DNA of 64,000 nucleotides from Chondrinema litorale (lineage in GTDB: Bacteria > Bacteroidota > Bacteroidia > Cytophagales > Flammeovirgaceae): NCBI RefSeq assembly GCF_026250525.1, contig NZ_CP111043.1:1725421-1789420 (forward strand), given 5' to 3'. Under the pieces are notes generated by a model. That model did no database searches, was not told the origin of the DNA, and saw nothing but the letters and a program-made list of their open reading frames with translations. The position numbers were made by a program, and so were the translations under genes. Positions 37,001-44,026 of this stretch are shown one piece after another. Every line of letters begins with the position of its first letter. The stretch's first letter is position 1.

Positions 37001-37762
37001 GGAATGTATTTTAGAGAAGTCTCAGGTACTAATACTGGGAAAGATATTGGAGACAAAACCATTTTTATCGATGTACAACCTGATCAAGAGATTGTAACTA
37101 CTGATCCTAGCACATTTACAATTAATGATAATATTACCATTTACTTTGATGCTAAACTCGCTAATAATGCTGGCACGAATGGTTTAGAAGGAGCAGCAAA
37201 AGTATATATGCATTCTGGAATTGTAACCGCAAGTGAAACAAGTACCTCATGGGAAAATGTAGTTGGTAATTGGGGAGCAGACAATGGCATTGGTGAAATG
37301 ACTGCTGTAGATGATGAAGCAGATGTTTGGCAAATCAGCCTACAACCTAAAGATTATTACAGCATTGCAGATGGAACTACTGTATATCGCTTAGCAATGG
37401 TTTTTAGAGATGCTTCTGGAAATGCGCAAGGCAAAGGTGAAGGAGGTTCAGATATTTTTATACCCGTATCTCAGAGTACAACCACAGGTATCGATAAAGA
37501 AGATATATCTCAAAATCTAACCATTTACCCTAATCCAGCTAATCAGATGGTTGCTTTTGTATTATCAGACCTTTCAGATAATCATATCCAATTGCAAATC
37601 ACCGACCTTACTGGAAAAACTATTACAGTTAGAAATTTCACAAGTTCTAGAGGAGGTTTTGTATACCAAATGGATACTAGCAATTTGGCTCAAGGAATGT
37701 ATCTGGTTAAAATATTTACTTCAAAAAAGCAGGCAATAAAGAAATTGCTCATAGAGCATTAA
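34043..37762 (+). CDS. multidomain T9SS-secreted GH13 amylase
   Basis: A 1239-residue secreted enzyme: signal peptide (1-23, ending IMG); a first beta module (about 25-170); a CBM48-like domain (about 268-350, with FVYVVGDFNNW); and a GH13 catalytic barrel (about 395-790). The barrel has Asp566 (FRFDLSKGF, nucleophile), Glu613 (IILEHFAD, acid/base) and Asp in GYMESHDEERL. Two more copies of the first beta module follow (about 886-1010 and 1013-1140), then a T9SS C-terminal sorting domain (about 1157-1239: LTIYPNPANQM to the basic end). The modules share KVYM(H/Y)(S/A)GIV, DDGIGEM and YR(L/I)(A/G)M(V/Y)FR. It probably cuts starch-like glucan at the cell surface and feeds SusC/SusD. Confidence 0.92.
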   Translation: MYFHLRLSLSLTLIFFTSHLIMGQIVTLNPQPASADDTEIAIIFDATQGTGALTGATSIYMHSGVVTEGPNGTSWENVVGNWGQDDGIGKMSKVDGESDKWQITLSPDARSYYNVPEENKIYRLAMVFRNADGSAEGKGTTGDFDGGSVAANGDIFLNLDAGNYVTISEPVSGIYFLENGSSFNIKANASQTASTFTLSNLDGEGSLQELASNTDADNIDYEYTVTETDSITIIASAEIEGEIYSDTAVYQIFLKSGSPVTNLPDGVMSGINYSEDATKATLVLTAPDKEFVYVVGDFNNWQIESKYKMNVTPDGETFWITLSNLEPGKEYAFQYWVDGTIKIGDPYADKVADPWNDAYIPTETYPDLPSYTNTENGIATVLQTNQEDYNWTATEITGGKPAPEDLVIYELLVRDFLGSHSYRDLADTLDYLANLGVNAIELMPIMEYEGNLSWGYNPSYFFAPDKYYGSKNDLKNFIETAHEKGFAVILDMVLNHAFGQNAMVKMYWDEENNRPAADNPWFNQEAKHPFNVGYDFNHESSYTQTFIDDVNEYWLTEFHFDGFRFDLSKGFTQQNNPNDVAAWGAYDASRIALLKRMADHIWSVDDDAYIILEHFADNTEEKELAEYENGMMLWGNLAHDYGEALKGNTDANFEWISAETRGWKNDRVVGYMESHDEERLMVKNLNEGSSNGAYNIQNEAIAIDRVKLGSAFFYTVPGPKMLWQFGEMGYDFSINSCPPDWTTISNDCRVDNKPIPWGNFHNLDYYNDALRSKLRAAVSSIIQLTTDYNTAFEEGDFSWTPTGKLRKINITHETLDVTIVGNFGTTEGDIDPAFSKTGMWYNFFALDSMEVSDVNSTITLAPGEFHIYTDTALFASEAGLATPYQPIVTVDPSTFKADEEITITFNALAADAGETEGLVDAEKVYMYAGIVLDETDSENLSNYKGTTDQDDGIGEMTKVEGEDNLWQITFTPSTYFEIEDEQIYRIGMYFREVSGTNTGKDIGDKTIFIDVQPDQEIVTTDPSTFTINDNITIYFDAKLANNAGTNGLEGAAKVYMHSGIVTASETSTSWENVVGNWGADNGIGEMTAVDDEADVWQISLQPKDYYSIADGTTVYRLAMVFRDASGNAQGKGEGGSDIFIPVSQSTTTGIDKEDISQNLTIYPNPANQMVAFVLSDLSDNHIQLQITDLTGKTITVRNFTSSRGGFVYQMDTSNLAQGMYLVKIFTSKKQAIKKLLIEH

Positions 37763-37809
37763 GATAAACTTTACAAGACTGTGAAGTTGGTTTATAATTT
37801 ACATGATCG

Positions 37810-37845
37810 AACAATTGGTTCATTTTATGGACCAATTGTTTTTTA
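37810..37845 (+). terminator. terminator of the amylase gene
   Basis: AACAATTGGT (37810-37819) pairs perfectly with ACCAATTGTT (37831-37840), and a T-rich run follows. It lies between the amylase stop and the symporter gene. Confidence 0.85.
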
Positions 37846-37896
37846 TTTTGTTCATATTGCGGTTATCTTCACGAAATATCACTTTACGGTTATTTC

Positions 37897-39387
37897 ATGG
37901 CATTAAAAGAAGAATTCAGCAATCGCTGGGGAATTATACTAGCATCATTAGGCATGGCAGTCGGCGCAGGTAATTTATGGCGCTTTCCTAGACTAGCCGG
38001 ACAGTACGGAGGAACCTTTCTTATACTTTGGATATTCTTTCTCATTTTCTGGTCAATACCAATCTTACTTGCCGAATTTTCTATCGGTAAAAAAATTAGA
38101 AAAGGTGTTATAGGCTCATTCGCAGGTATTGCTGGTTCAGGCTTCACGTGGATGGGCTTTTTTATTGCTGCTTGTACACTTGGCATCACTTTTTATTATT
38201 CTGTAGTAACTGCTTGGTCTTTGCAGTATCTGGGTTTAAGTATTACTAATCTTTTTAATACTGATACTTCGTTTGCAGAAAAGCTATCAGCAGAACCTGA
38301 CTTTTTAAATAACTATTGGGCAGATATTTCTAATGCCAATACTGTAACAATTATCCTCCATGTTATTGCTGTAATACTTGGTATTTTACTCCTATATAAA
38401 GGCATTCAAAAAGGATTAGAAAAAGCTAACAGAATATTAATACCATCTTTATTTGTCTTGTTAGTTATCATCAGTGTGGTGGCTCTCAATATGGAAAACG
38501 GTGTTAAAGGACTAGAATACATGTTCTCTATAAAACCAGAGTTATTTGGAAATGCTACCATCTGGATAGAAGCACTTTCACAATCTGCATGGTCTACTGG
38601 TGCAGGCTGGGGACTTATAATGACAATTTCCTCTTATTCAAGAAATAAAGAAGATGTAACACTAAACACATTTGTCGGCAGCTTCGGGAATAATACGGCC
38701 TCTATTTTAGCAGGTATTGCCATTTTACCATCTGTTTTTGCGTTGGCAGAGACAGAAGAAGCAGCTATTGCTTTTCTACAAAGTGGTAATCAGTCTTTAA
38801 CTTTTACAGTAATACCTCAACTTTTTGCAGAAGTTACCGGAGGTGATTATCTCGCCGTAATATTTTTTCTTGCATTTTTTATGGCTGCATTTAGCTCGCT
38901 ACTCCCTATGTTAGAATTATTTATAAAAATTATTGGTGACATGGGGCTTACAAGGCATCAGGCAAGTATTAGAGCAGGACTTTTTTGTATTATACTTGGT
39001 TTCCCTTCAGCGTATTCACTAGATTTCTTTAATAACCAAGACTGGGTTTGGGGCATCGGCTTAGTTATTTCTGGGCTGTTCATCATTTTTGCAGCTGTTA
39101 AATATGGTGTATTAAAGTTCAAGAAAGACCTTATAGATATCGATTCAGATTTTAAAGTAAACAACAGCTACTTTGCTATCTGCCTTTACTGTAATATCTT
39201 TTTAGGTATCTTTCTAATATATTGGTGGATGTCTCAGGGTTATAGCCAATACCCTTGGTTTAATGAAGCTGGTAACTGGAATTTATTTGATGTATACAGT
39301 AATGCATCAATTATTACACAATGGGTATTTTTACTACTTGTTGGGGTTATTTTCAATCGTTTAATCTATAAAACTTTCTCAAAATGA
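37897..39387 (+). CDS. Na+-dependent transporter of the NSS/SNF family, large subunit
   Basis: A 496-residue inner-membrane protein with about twelve helices. The N-terminus shows WGIILASLGMAVGAGNLWRFPR, read here as WGIILASLGMAVGAG and NLWRFPR, the sodium- and substrate-binding helix 1 of neurotransmitter:sodium symporters. GGTFLILW and SAWSTGAGWG (helix 6 region) also fit. Bacterial members carry amino acids. The stop codon overlaps the start of a tiny membrane protein, as in MetP-MetS pairs that import methionine and alanine, so an amino-acid substrate is likely. Confidence 0.92.
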   Translation: MALKEEFSNRWGIILASLGMAVGAGNLWRFPRLAGQYGGTFLILWIFFLIFWSIPILLAEFSIGKKIRKGVIGSFAGIAGSGFTWMGFFIAACTLGITFYYSVVTAWSLQYLGLSITNLFNTDTSFAEKLSAEPDFLNNYWADISNANTVTIILHVIAVILGILLLYKGIQKGLEKANRILIPSLFVLLVIISVVALNMENGVKGLEYMFSIKPELFGNATIWIEALSQSAWSTGAGWGLIMTISSYSRNKEDVTLNTFVGSFGNNTASILAGIAILPSVFALAETEEAAIAFLQSGNQSLTFTVIPQLFAEVTGGDYLAVIFFLAFFMAAFSSLLPMLELFIKIIGDMGLTRHQASIRAGLFCIILGFPSAYSLDFFNNQDWVWGIGLVISGLFIIFAAVKYGVLKFKKDLIDIDSDFKVNNSYFAICLYCNIFLGIFLIYWWMSQGYSQYPWFNEAGNWNLFDVYSNASIITQWVFLLLVGVIFNRLIYKTFSK

Positions 39388-39491
39388 GCATCTCTTCAAT
39401 TATTAGTATGGTTCTTATCTGCGGTTTTGTAGTAGGAGGATTTATTTACTTTCTAATGCTAGCTATTGGAAAAGAAAATAGCAATAAGTAA
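39384..39491 (+). CDS. metS: 35-residue MetS-like small subunit of the NSS transporter
   Basis: The ATG at 39384 overlaps the stop of the large subunit (ATGA), and a 35-codon frame ends with TAA at 39489-39491. The product is a single membrane helix (about residues 5-29, MVLICGFVVGGFIYFLML) with a short charged tail (GKENSNK). Size, overlap and partner match the small subunits of methionine/alanine NSS importers, which are needed for transport by the large subunit. Such genes are often missed because of their size. Confidence 0.75.
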   Translation: MSISSIISMVLICGFVVGGFIYFLMLAIGKENSNK

Positions 39492-39664
39492 TAAATCGTC
39501 GGGTTTTGAATTGTTAACATATACTACTCAACTTTATCAATTGAACTTAGTAGGATAGCGTAACTGAAAATTATTAAATTTAAAATTGCTGAATTACATT
39601 TATACCCGCAATTATTTAATAATTATTAGTATCACTTGTAGGTGTCATTTTTTGAACTTGTACC

Positions 39665-42439
39665 ATGTCAACACTGAAAGATGTTTTTATTTCCTATGGA
39701 AGGTTACATAGTCAGGATTTCGCATCCAGATTATATGAAAGGCTGGAAGAAGCGGGGTTTGACGCATGGTACGACTTTGTAAATATTCCGAAAGGTGAAG
39801 ACTTTCAGGAAAGAATTTACAGAGGAATTGAAAGATCTCACAACTTTATTTACATCATTTCTCCACATGCCAACGAATCGCAATACTGTTTAAAAGAAAT
39901 TGAATATGCACTTCAGTGTAACAAAAGGATAATCCCTATTCTTCATATTGAAAAAGAACTGGATAAAATCCATCCAGAAATAGCAAAGCTTAATTGGGTG
40001 TATGCCAGAGAAACAGTTGAGAGTGAAGACACCATAATTGCTGAGGATAATTTTGAAAAAGCTTTTCTGGAAATTGCAGAAGTAATTGAAAGTAAAAGAG
40101 AATTTACTCAATTCCATTCCAACTTACTTATAGAAGCCCTCAACTGGGAAAATAATCAGAAATCGTCAAACTTTCTTTTAACTGGCAAACATCGTTTAGA
40201 AGCAGAAACATGGTTACTAAATGAAATTCATCAAATAGAAAACCTGCCTTGTGAGCCTACAGAGCTACATTCTGAATACATCTGCGAATCGCGAAAAAAC
40301 GCAGAAAACCTAATGACAGACACCTTTATCTCTTATGCAGATGAAGACAAAAATATTCATGAAAAGGTTAGAAAATATTTAACCAGATACCTAATTACCT
40401 CTTGGGCTCATTACCGAGATATTCGCAAAGGTGAAAATTTTGAAACAGCCATTTTAGAAGGAATAGAGAAGGCTAACAATGTTTTATATTTCATCTCAAA
40501 AAAATCTGTTAAGTCGGAGTATTGCAAAAAAGAGTTAGAATATGCTAAAAAATACAACAAACGCATTATTCCCCTGCTCATAGAAAGCATACCTGAACAA
40601 GATTTTCCAGAACAAATAAAAGGCTTGCAGTTTATCGATTTTACAGATAATGTAAAAGAAAATGATTATCTGAAAGATATTGGCAACCTAATAAATGAGC
40701 TTAACCACGATAAAAGCTATTACGAACAACATAAAATTACACTCGTGCATGCTTTAAAGTGGCAAAGACAAAATAAGAATGCCAGTATTTTACTAAGAGG
40801 TTATAACCTACAAAGTGCACTCTCATTTTTAAAAACTGGCGAAAGAAAATCGCATGCTCCTACTCAGGTTCATATAGATTTTATAGAAGAAAGTAAAGCT
40901 AAAACAGCTCAGTTAAACTCAGAGGTATTTATATCTTATTCTAGAACTGATGGTGATTTTGCAAGAAAATTAAATGATGAATTACAGCTTAGTGGTAAAA
41001 CAACTTGGTTTGATCAGGAAAGTATAGCCGCAGCCGCAGCAGATTTTCAGGAAGAGATTTACAAAGGAATAGCTTCATCAGACAATTTTCTATTTATTAT
41101 TTCTGAAAGATCTATACTTTCTGAGCATTGTGCAGGTGAAGTTGAACATGCTATTCAATGTGGAAAAAGGATAATTACGATTTTACTAGAAAAACCTGAA
41201 AGTTCTCTCCACGATGCTTTGGCAAAAGTAAACTGGATTAACTTTAAAGATAATGATTTCCACCCCTCATTTGGCGAGCTTTTAAGAACTCTCGATACAG
41301 ATCGACCTTATATTATACAACATACAAAATGGGGGCAACAAGCACTTGAGTGGTTAGAAAAAGATAAATCTAAAGACTTACTACTAAGAGGAGATGAATG
41401 TTTACTAGCCAGTAACTGGTTAAACAGAGCTCAGTTAGAAAATAAAAATCCCAAACCTACAGCATTACAGAAAAATTTTATAGAAACTAGTATTGAAGTA
41501 GGCAAGGCCGAACAAAGACGAAAAGCTAAATTAATTAAGCGACTTAGAATTTATCTAATTGCTTCTATAATTACTTTAATTACTACTGCTGTTTTTGGAA
41601 TATATGCCTTCCACCTAAAAAACTTAGCTGAAGAGCAAAAAGAAGAGGCGATTAAAAACAAAGAACAAGCTATTAAAAACCAAGCAGAGATTCAAGCAGC
41701 AAAAGAAGAGTTGGATTCTCTTTATTATGTACTTTCTGTGATTAACTTAAAGTATGAGGAGCTTTTAGCCATGAATGAACAAGAAGAGCAAAGCTTGGAA
41801 ATGGTACCTGAAAAAGAAATACTCACACAAGAAATACAGAAGCTCCAAAAAGGAGTGGAAAGAACTCAGCTAGAAAGAGCTGAAATTGTTCAATCAGAAA
41901 TAAAAAAAGCAACTGAAGACCTTCAGCTAAAAAAAGAAGAGGATAAACAACCATCTGCTAAAAGTGAAGATAAAAAGGTAACCAAGTCCCGATCTTTTAC
42001 ACCTTTACAAGCACAGCAAAAAACTGAGGAAGAACTGAATGCTGTAGAAGAAAGCATGCAAGAGGTTAAAGTATTAGAAGAGCCAGTAGCTGCTCCTGTT
42101 GTAATTCGAGAAGAAGAACCGGTTAGTAAAACTGAAAATAACAAGAGGTTAAAAGTGAGTGAACAACTCGAACAAAGTATAGAAGAAGCTAAAGAAGAAG
42201 TAAAAGAAGCGTTCAATTCTGCTAAAAATGCTTATCTGGTAACAAATATTACTGGAAATGTTTACTACGAAAATGGAGAGAAAGTTAGAAAAGGAGATAA
42301 GATAAGCGATAGTACTACAATAAAATTCAACAGTGATGACGATATATTACAATTAGTTTCTCCAAAAGGAAGATTTGTTTTCTCTAATCAAGGATTGGTA
42401 CCAGCAAGTAGAAATATAATCCAAATGAAAAAGAATTAA
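39665..42439 (+). CDS. membrane protein with three TIR domains, coiled coil and a C-terminal beta domain
   Basis: A 924-residue protein. TIR1 is about residues 4-145, TIR2 217-345 and TIR3 419-545. Each begins with FISY and has the conserved acidic residue of the helix that carries the NADase Glu: Glu78, Glu290 and Glu492, in C-x-x-E-(I/L/V)-E-x-A. After each comes the same spacer unit (about 150-212, 357-415 and 553-612), of the form AL.W......LL.G..L..A..WL....P..LH..(Y/F)I..S, known after TIR domains in some bacterial STAND/WD40 proteins. A membrane helix follows (627-650), then a long Glu/Lys/Gln-rich coiled coil (652-850), then a FecR-like beta segment (857-924, ITGNVYYENGEKVRKGDKIS). 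TIR3 has Ala-rich residues (455-459) in place of the G-E in the BB loop. It may be a signalling or defence protein. It stands alone. Confidence 0.85.
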   Translation: MSTLKDVFISYGRLHSQDFASRLYERLEEAGFDAWYDFVNIPKGEDFQERIYRGIERSHNFIYIISPHANESQYCLKEIEYALQCNKRIIPILHIEKELDKIHPEIAKLNWVYARETVESEDTIIAEDNFEKAFLEIAEVIESKREFTQFHSNLLIEALNWENNQKSSNFLLTGKHRLEAETWLLNEIHQIENLPCEPTELHSEYICESRKNAENLMTDTFISYADEDKNIHEKVRKYLTRYLITSWAHYRDIRKGENFETAILEGIEKANNVLYFISKKSVKSEYCKKELEYAKKYNKRIIPLLIESIPEQDFPEQIKGLQFIDFTDNVKENDYLKDIGNLINELNHDKSYYEQHKITLVHALKWQRQNKNASILLRGYNLQSALSFLKTGERKSHAPTQVHIDFIEESKAKTAQLNSEVFISYSRTDGDFARKLNDELQLSGKTTWFDQESIAAAAADFQEEIYKGIASSDNFLFIISERSILSEHCAGEVEHAIQCGKRIITILLEKPESSLHDALAKVNWINFKDNDFHPSFGELLRTLDTDRPYIIQHTKWGQQALEWLEKDKSKDLLLRGDECLLASNWLNRAQLENKNPKPTALQKNFIETSIEVGKAEQRRKAKLIKRLRIYLIASIITLITTAVFGIYAFHLKNLAEEQKEEAIKNKEQAIKNQAEIQAAKEELDSLYYVLSVINLKYEELLAMNEQEEQSLEMVPEKEILTQEIQKLQKGVERTQLERAEIVQSEIKKATEDLQLKKEEDKQPSAKSEDKKVTKSRSFTPLQAQQKTEEELNAVEESMQEVKVLEEPVAAPVVIREEEPVSKTENNKRLKVSEQLEQSIEEAKEEVKEAFNSAKNAYLVTNITGNVYYENGEKVRKGDKISDSTTIKFNSDDDILQLVSPKGRFVFSNQGLVPASRNIIQMKKN

Positions 42440-42767
42440 CAAACTTTTACATTTCAAAAAGCGACAAACAAAAGATAAATTACATCAAAATAAAAGCATC
42501 AATAATGATGACTTATACTATTTTAACCTAAATTTTAGCTTACAAAAGCATTTAACCTTAAGGTTTATTCATTCTCCATATAAAATCACTTCTATAAACC
42601 CTTAACTTTTCTTTAATCTCTTGCATATTACCAATTGAAAAAATTCTTCCTGAAAATTTCTTATCTGGAAATGAATTTGCAACAGAGTTATATAAAAAGT
42701 GTAAAACAGGCTTAATTAAGCTTGTTAGTATTACTAACTAAAGTTTTGCTTGCAATTTTTAGGTTGA
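42440..42767. other. 328-bp spacer with an AT-rich dyad
   Basis: Non-coding sequence between the TIR gene and the glycosyltransferase gene. The only structure I see is the near-perfect dyad at 42705-42726, AACAGG-CTTAATTAAG-CTTGTT, with one G:T pair in each arm, 42 bases before the next start. It could be an operator or a weak hairpin. Confidence 0.4.
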
Positions 42768-43994
42768 ATGGCAAATAGTATGAAGCATAAAAACATTGTA
42801 GTACTAGCTCATCCAGATTGGATAAATGGCTATGAGACTAACACCAAAAAAATTGTACATGAATTTACCAAACAAAACAGGGTATTGTATGTACAAGCAC
42901 CAATAAATAGGTTTAATGGTATCTTCCAAAAAAATAACCCTGCTGTTAAAAATAGACTGAGTGTTATTAATAAGGAAATTGATCCACTTATTAAGTTGAA
43001 AGATAATCTTTGGATGTTATACCCAACTTACAAAGAGGAAGCTCTCAACCTAGCGATTAATAATTGGACTTTCAATTTTATCAATAGAATTAATAGTAGA
43101 AGATTCGCAGAAGAAATTCTAAAAGCAACTAGAGAATTAGGCTTCGACAATTTCGTAATATTTAATGACCGCAATCCTGTATTAGGTTTACACTTAAAAG
43201 AATTACTAAAACCAGAGAAATATATCTACTACATTTCTCAGTGTGAATTTACAGATCAGTTTCAAAGTCAGATTCTTACAAAGCATGAGCCTAAAATGCT
43301 GAGAAAAGCAGATATCGTTGTAACTAATTCGTTATACTACAAAGAATATGCATCTTCAATTAATGAAAACACCTATTTTATTGGTCAAGGCAACGACATA
43401 AATATAGATGATACAATAGAAAGCAATTCGTTTGACCTAAGAACTTCCTTAAATAACAATTTACCAATTATAGGATGTATCGCAGATTACACCACTTCAA
43501 ATCTAGATTTGAAAATATTTGAGGAGATTCTTATAGAAAGGCCCAAATGGAATTTGGTTTTAATGCACTCATTAGCTGAATTACCTACAGCTGTTTATCA
43601 ACTCGAAAAGTATAGTAATTTTTCAATTGTACCCTTAGAAAGCACAAAACAGAAAAATGCTTACTTACAACAATTAGATGTTTGTATTATTCCAGAAATA
43701 GCAAATACACTTGCTAAAGAAAAATATCCTGAAAAGCTAGATGAATATTTAACTCTTGGTAAAGCTACTGTTTCTACTAAATCTATTGCAAATGATATTT
43801 TCTCTGAGCATGTTTACATGGCTTCTTCAAGCGAGGAATTCATTGTAAAAATTGAACATGCATTAGCAGAAGATAATAACAGATTAATGGAAGAAAGGAA
43901 AGAGTTTGCAAGCCTACATAACTGGCAAAACACTGTACAAGAGATTTATAATTCAATTGAAGGGAAAAGTAATATTGAAAATATGGTTGCTTAA
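42768..43994 (+). CDS. glycosyltransferase, GT4-like
   Basis: A 408-residue cytoplasmic protein with two Rossmann-like halves, as in GT-B enzymes. The N-terminal half has VVLAHPDWINGYETNTKKIV and FVIFNDRNPVLG; the C-terminal half has IIGCIADYTTSNLDLKIFEEIL and PEKLDEYLTLGKATVST, where the E-(x7)-E-type donor-site motif of GT4 is reduced to KYPEKLDEYLTLGK. Relatives are named TuaH or capsule glycosyltransferases. It probably adds a sugar to a surface polysaccharide together with the convergent flippase gene. The start may be at 42768 or at the in-frame ATG at 42780. Confidence 0.78.
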   Translation: MANSMKHKNIVVLAHPDWINGYETNTKKIVHEFTKQNRVLYVQAPINRFNGIFQKNNPAVKNRLSVINKEIDPLIKLKDNLWMLYPTYKEEALNLAINNWTFNFINRINSRRFAEEILKATRELGFDNFVIFNDRNPVLGLHLKELLKPEKYIYYISQCEFTDQFQSQILTKHEPKMLRKADIVVTNSLYYKEYASSINENTYFIGQGNDINIDDTIESNSFDLRTSLNNNLPIIGCIADYTTSNLDLKIFEEILIERPKWNLVLMHSLAELPTAVYQLEKYSNFSIVPLESTKQKNAYLQQLDVCIIPEIANTLAKEKYPEKLDEYLTLGKATVSTKSIANDIFSEHVYMASSSEEFIVKIEHALAEDNNRLMEERKEFASLHNWQNTVQEIYNSIEGKSNIENMVA

Positions 43995-44026
43995 TTTAAG
44001 CCTCTACTATAATTAAGCAACTCTTT
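43986..44026. terminator. terminator formed by the two convergent stop regions
   Basis: GTTGCTTAA at 43986-43994 and TTAAGCAAC at 44013-44021 are perfect inverted repeats. Each arm codes Val-Ala-stop for its own gene. TCTTTTT follows on the plus strand. It should terminate both genes. Confidence 0.75.

Noticed and set aside
37551-37739. 62-codon frame inside the T9SS sorting domain of the amylase
   Set aside because: Out-of-frame shadow of a clear coding region.
39665-42439. Defence island around the triple-TIR gene
   Set aside because: Neighbours are a symporter, a glycosyltransferase and a flippase; there are no restriction, CBASS, Thoeris or phage genes, so context does not support an island, although the protein itself may still act in defence.
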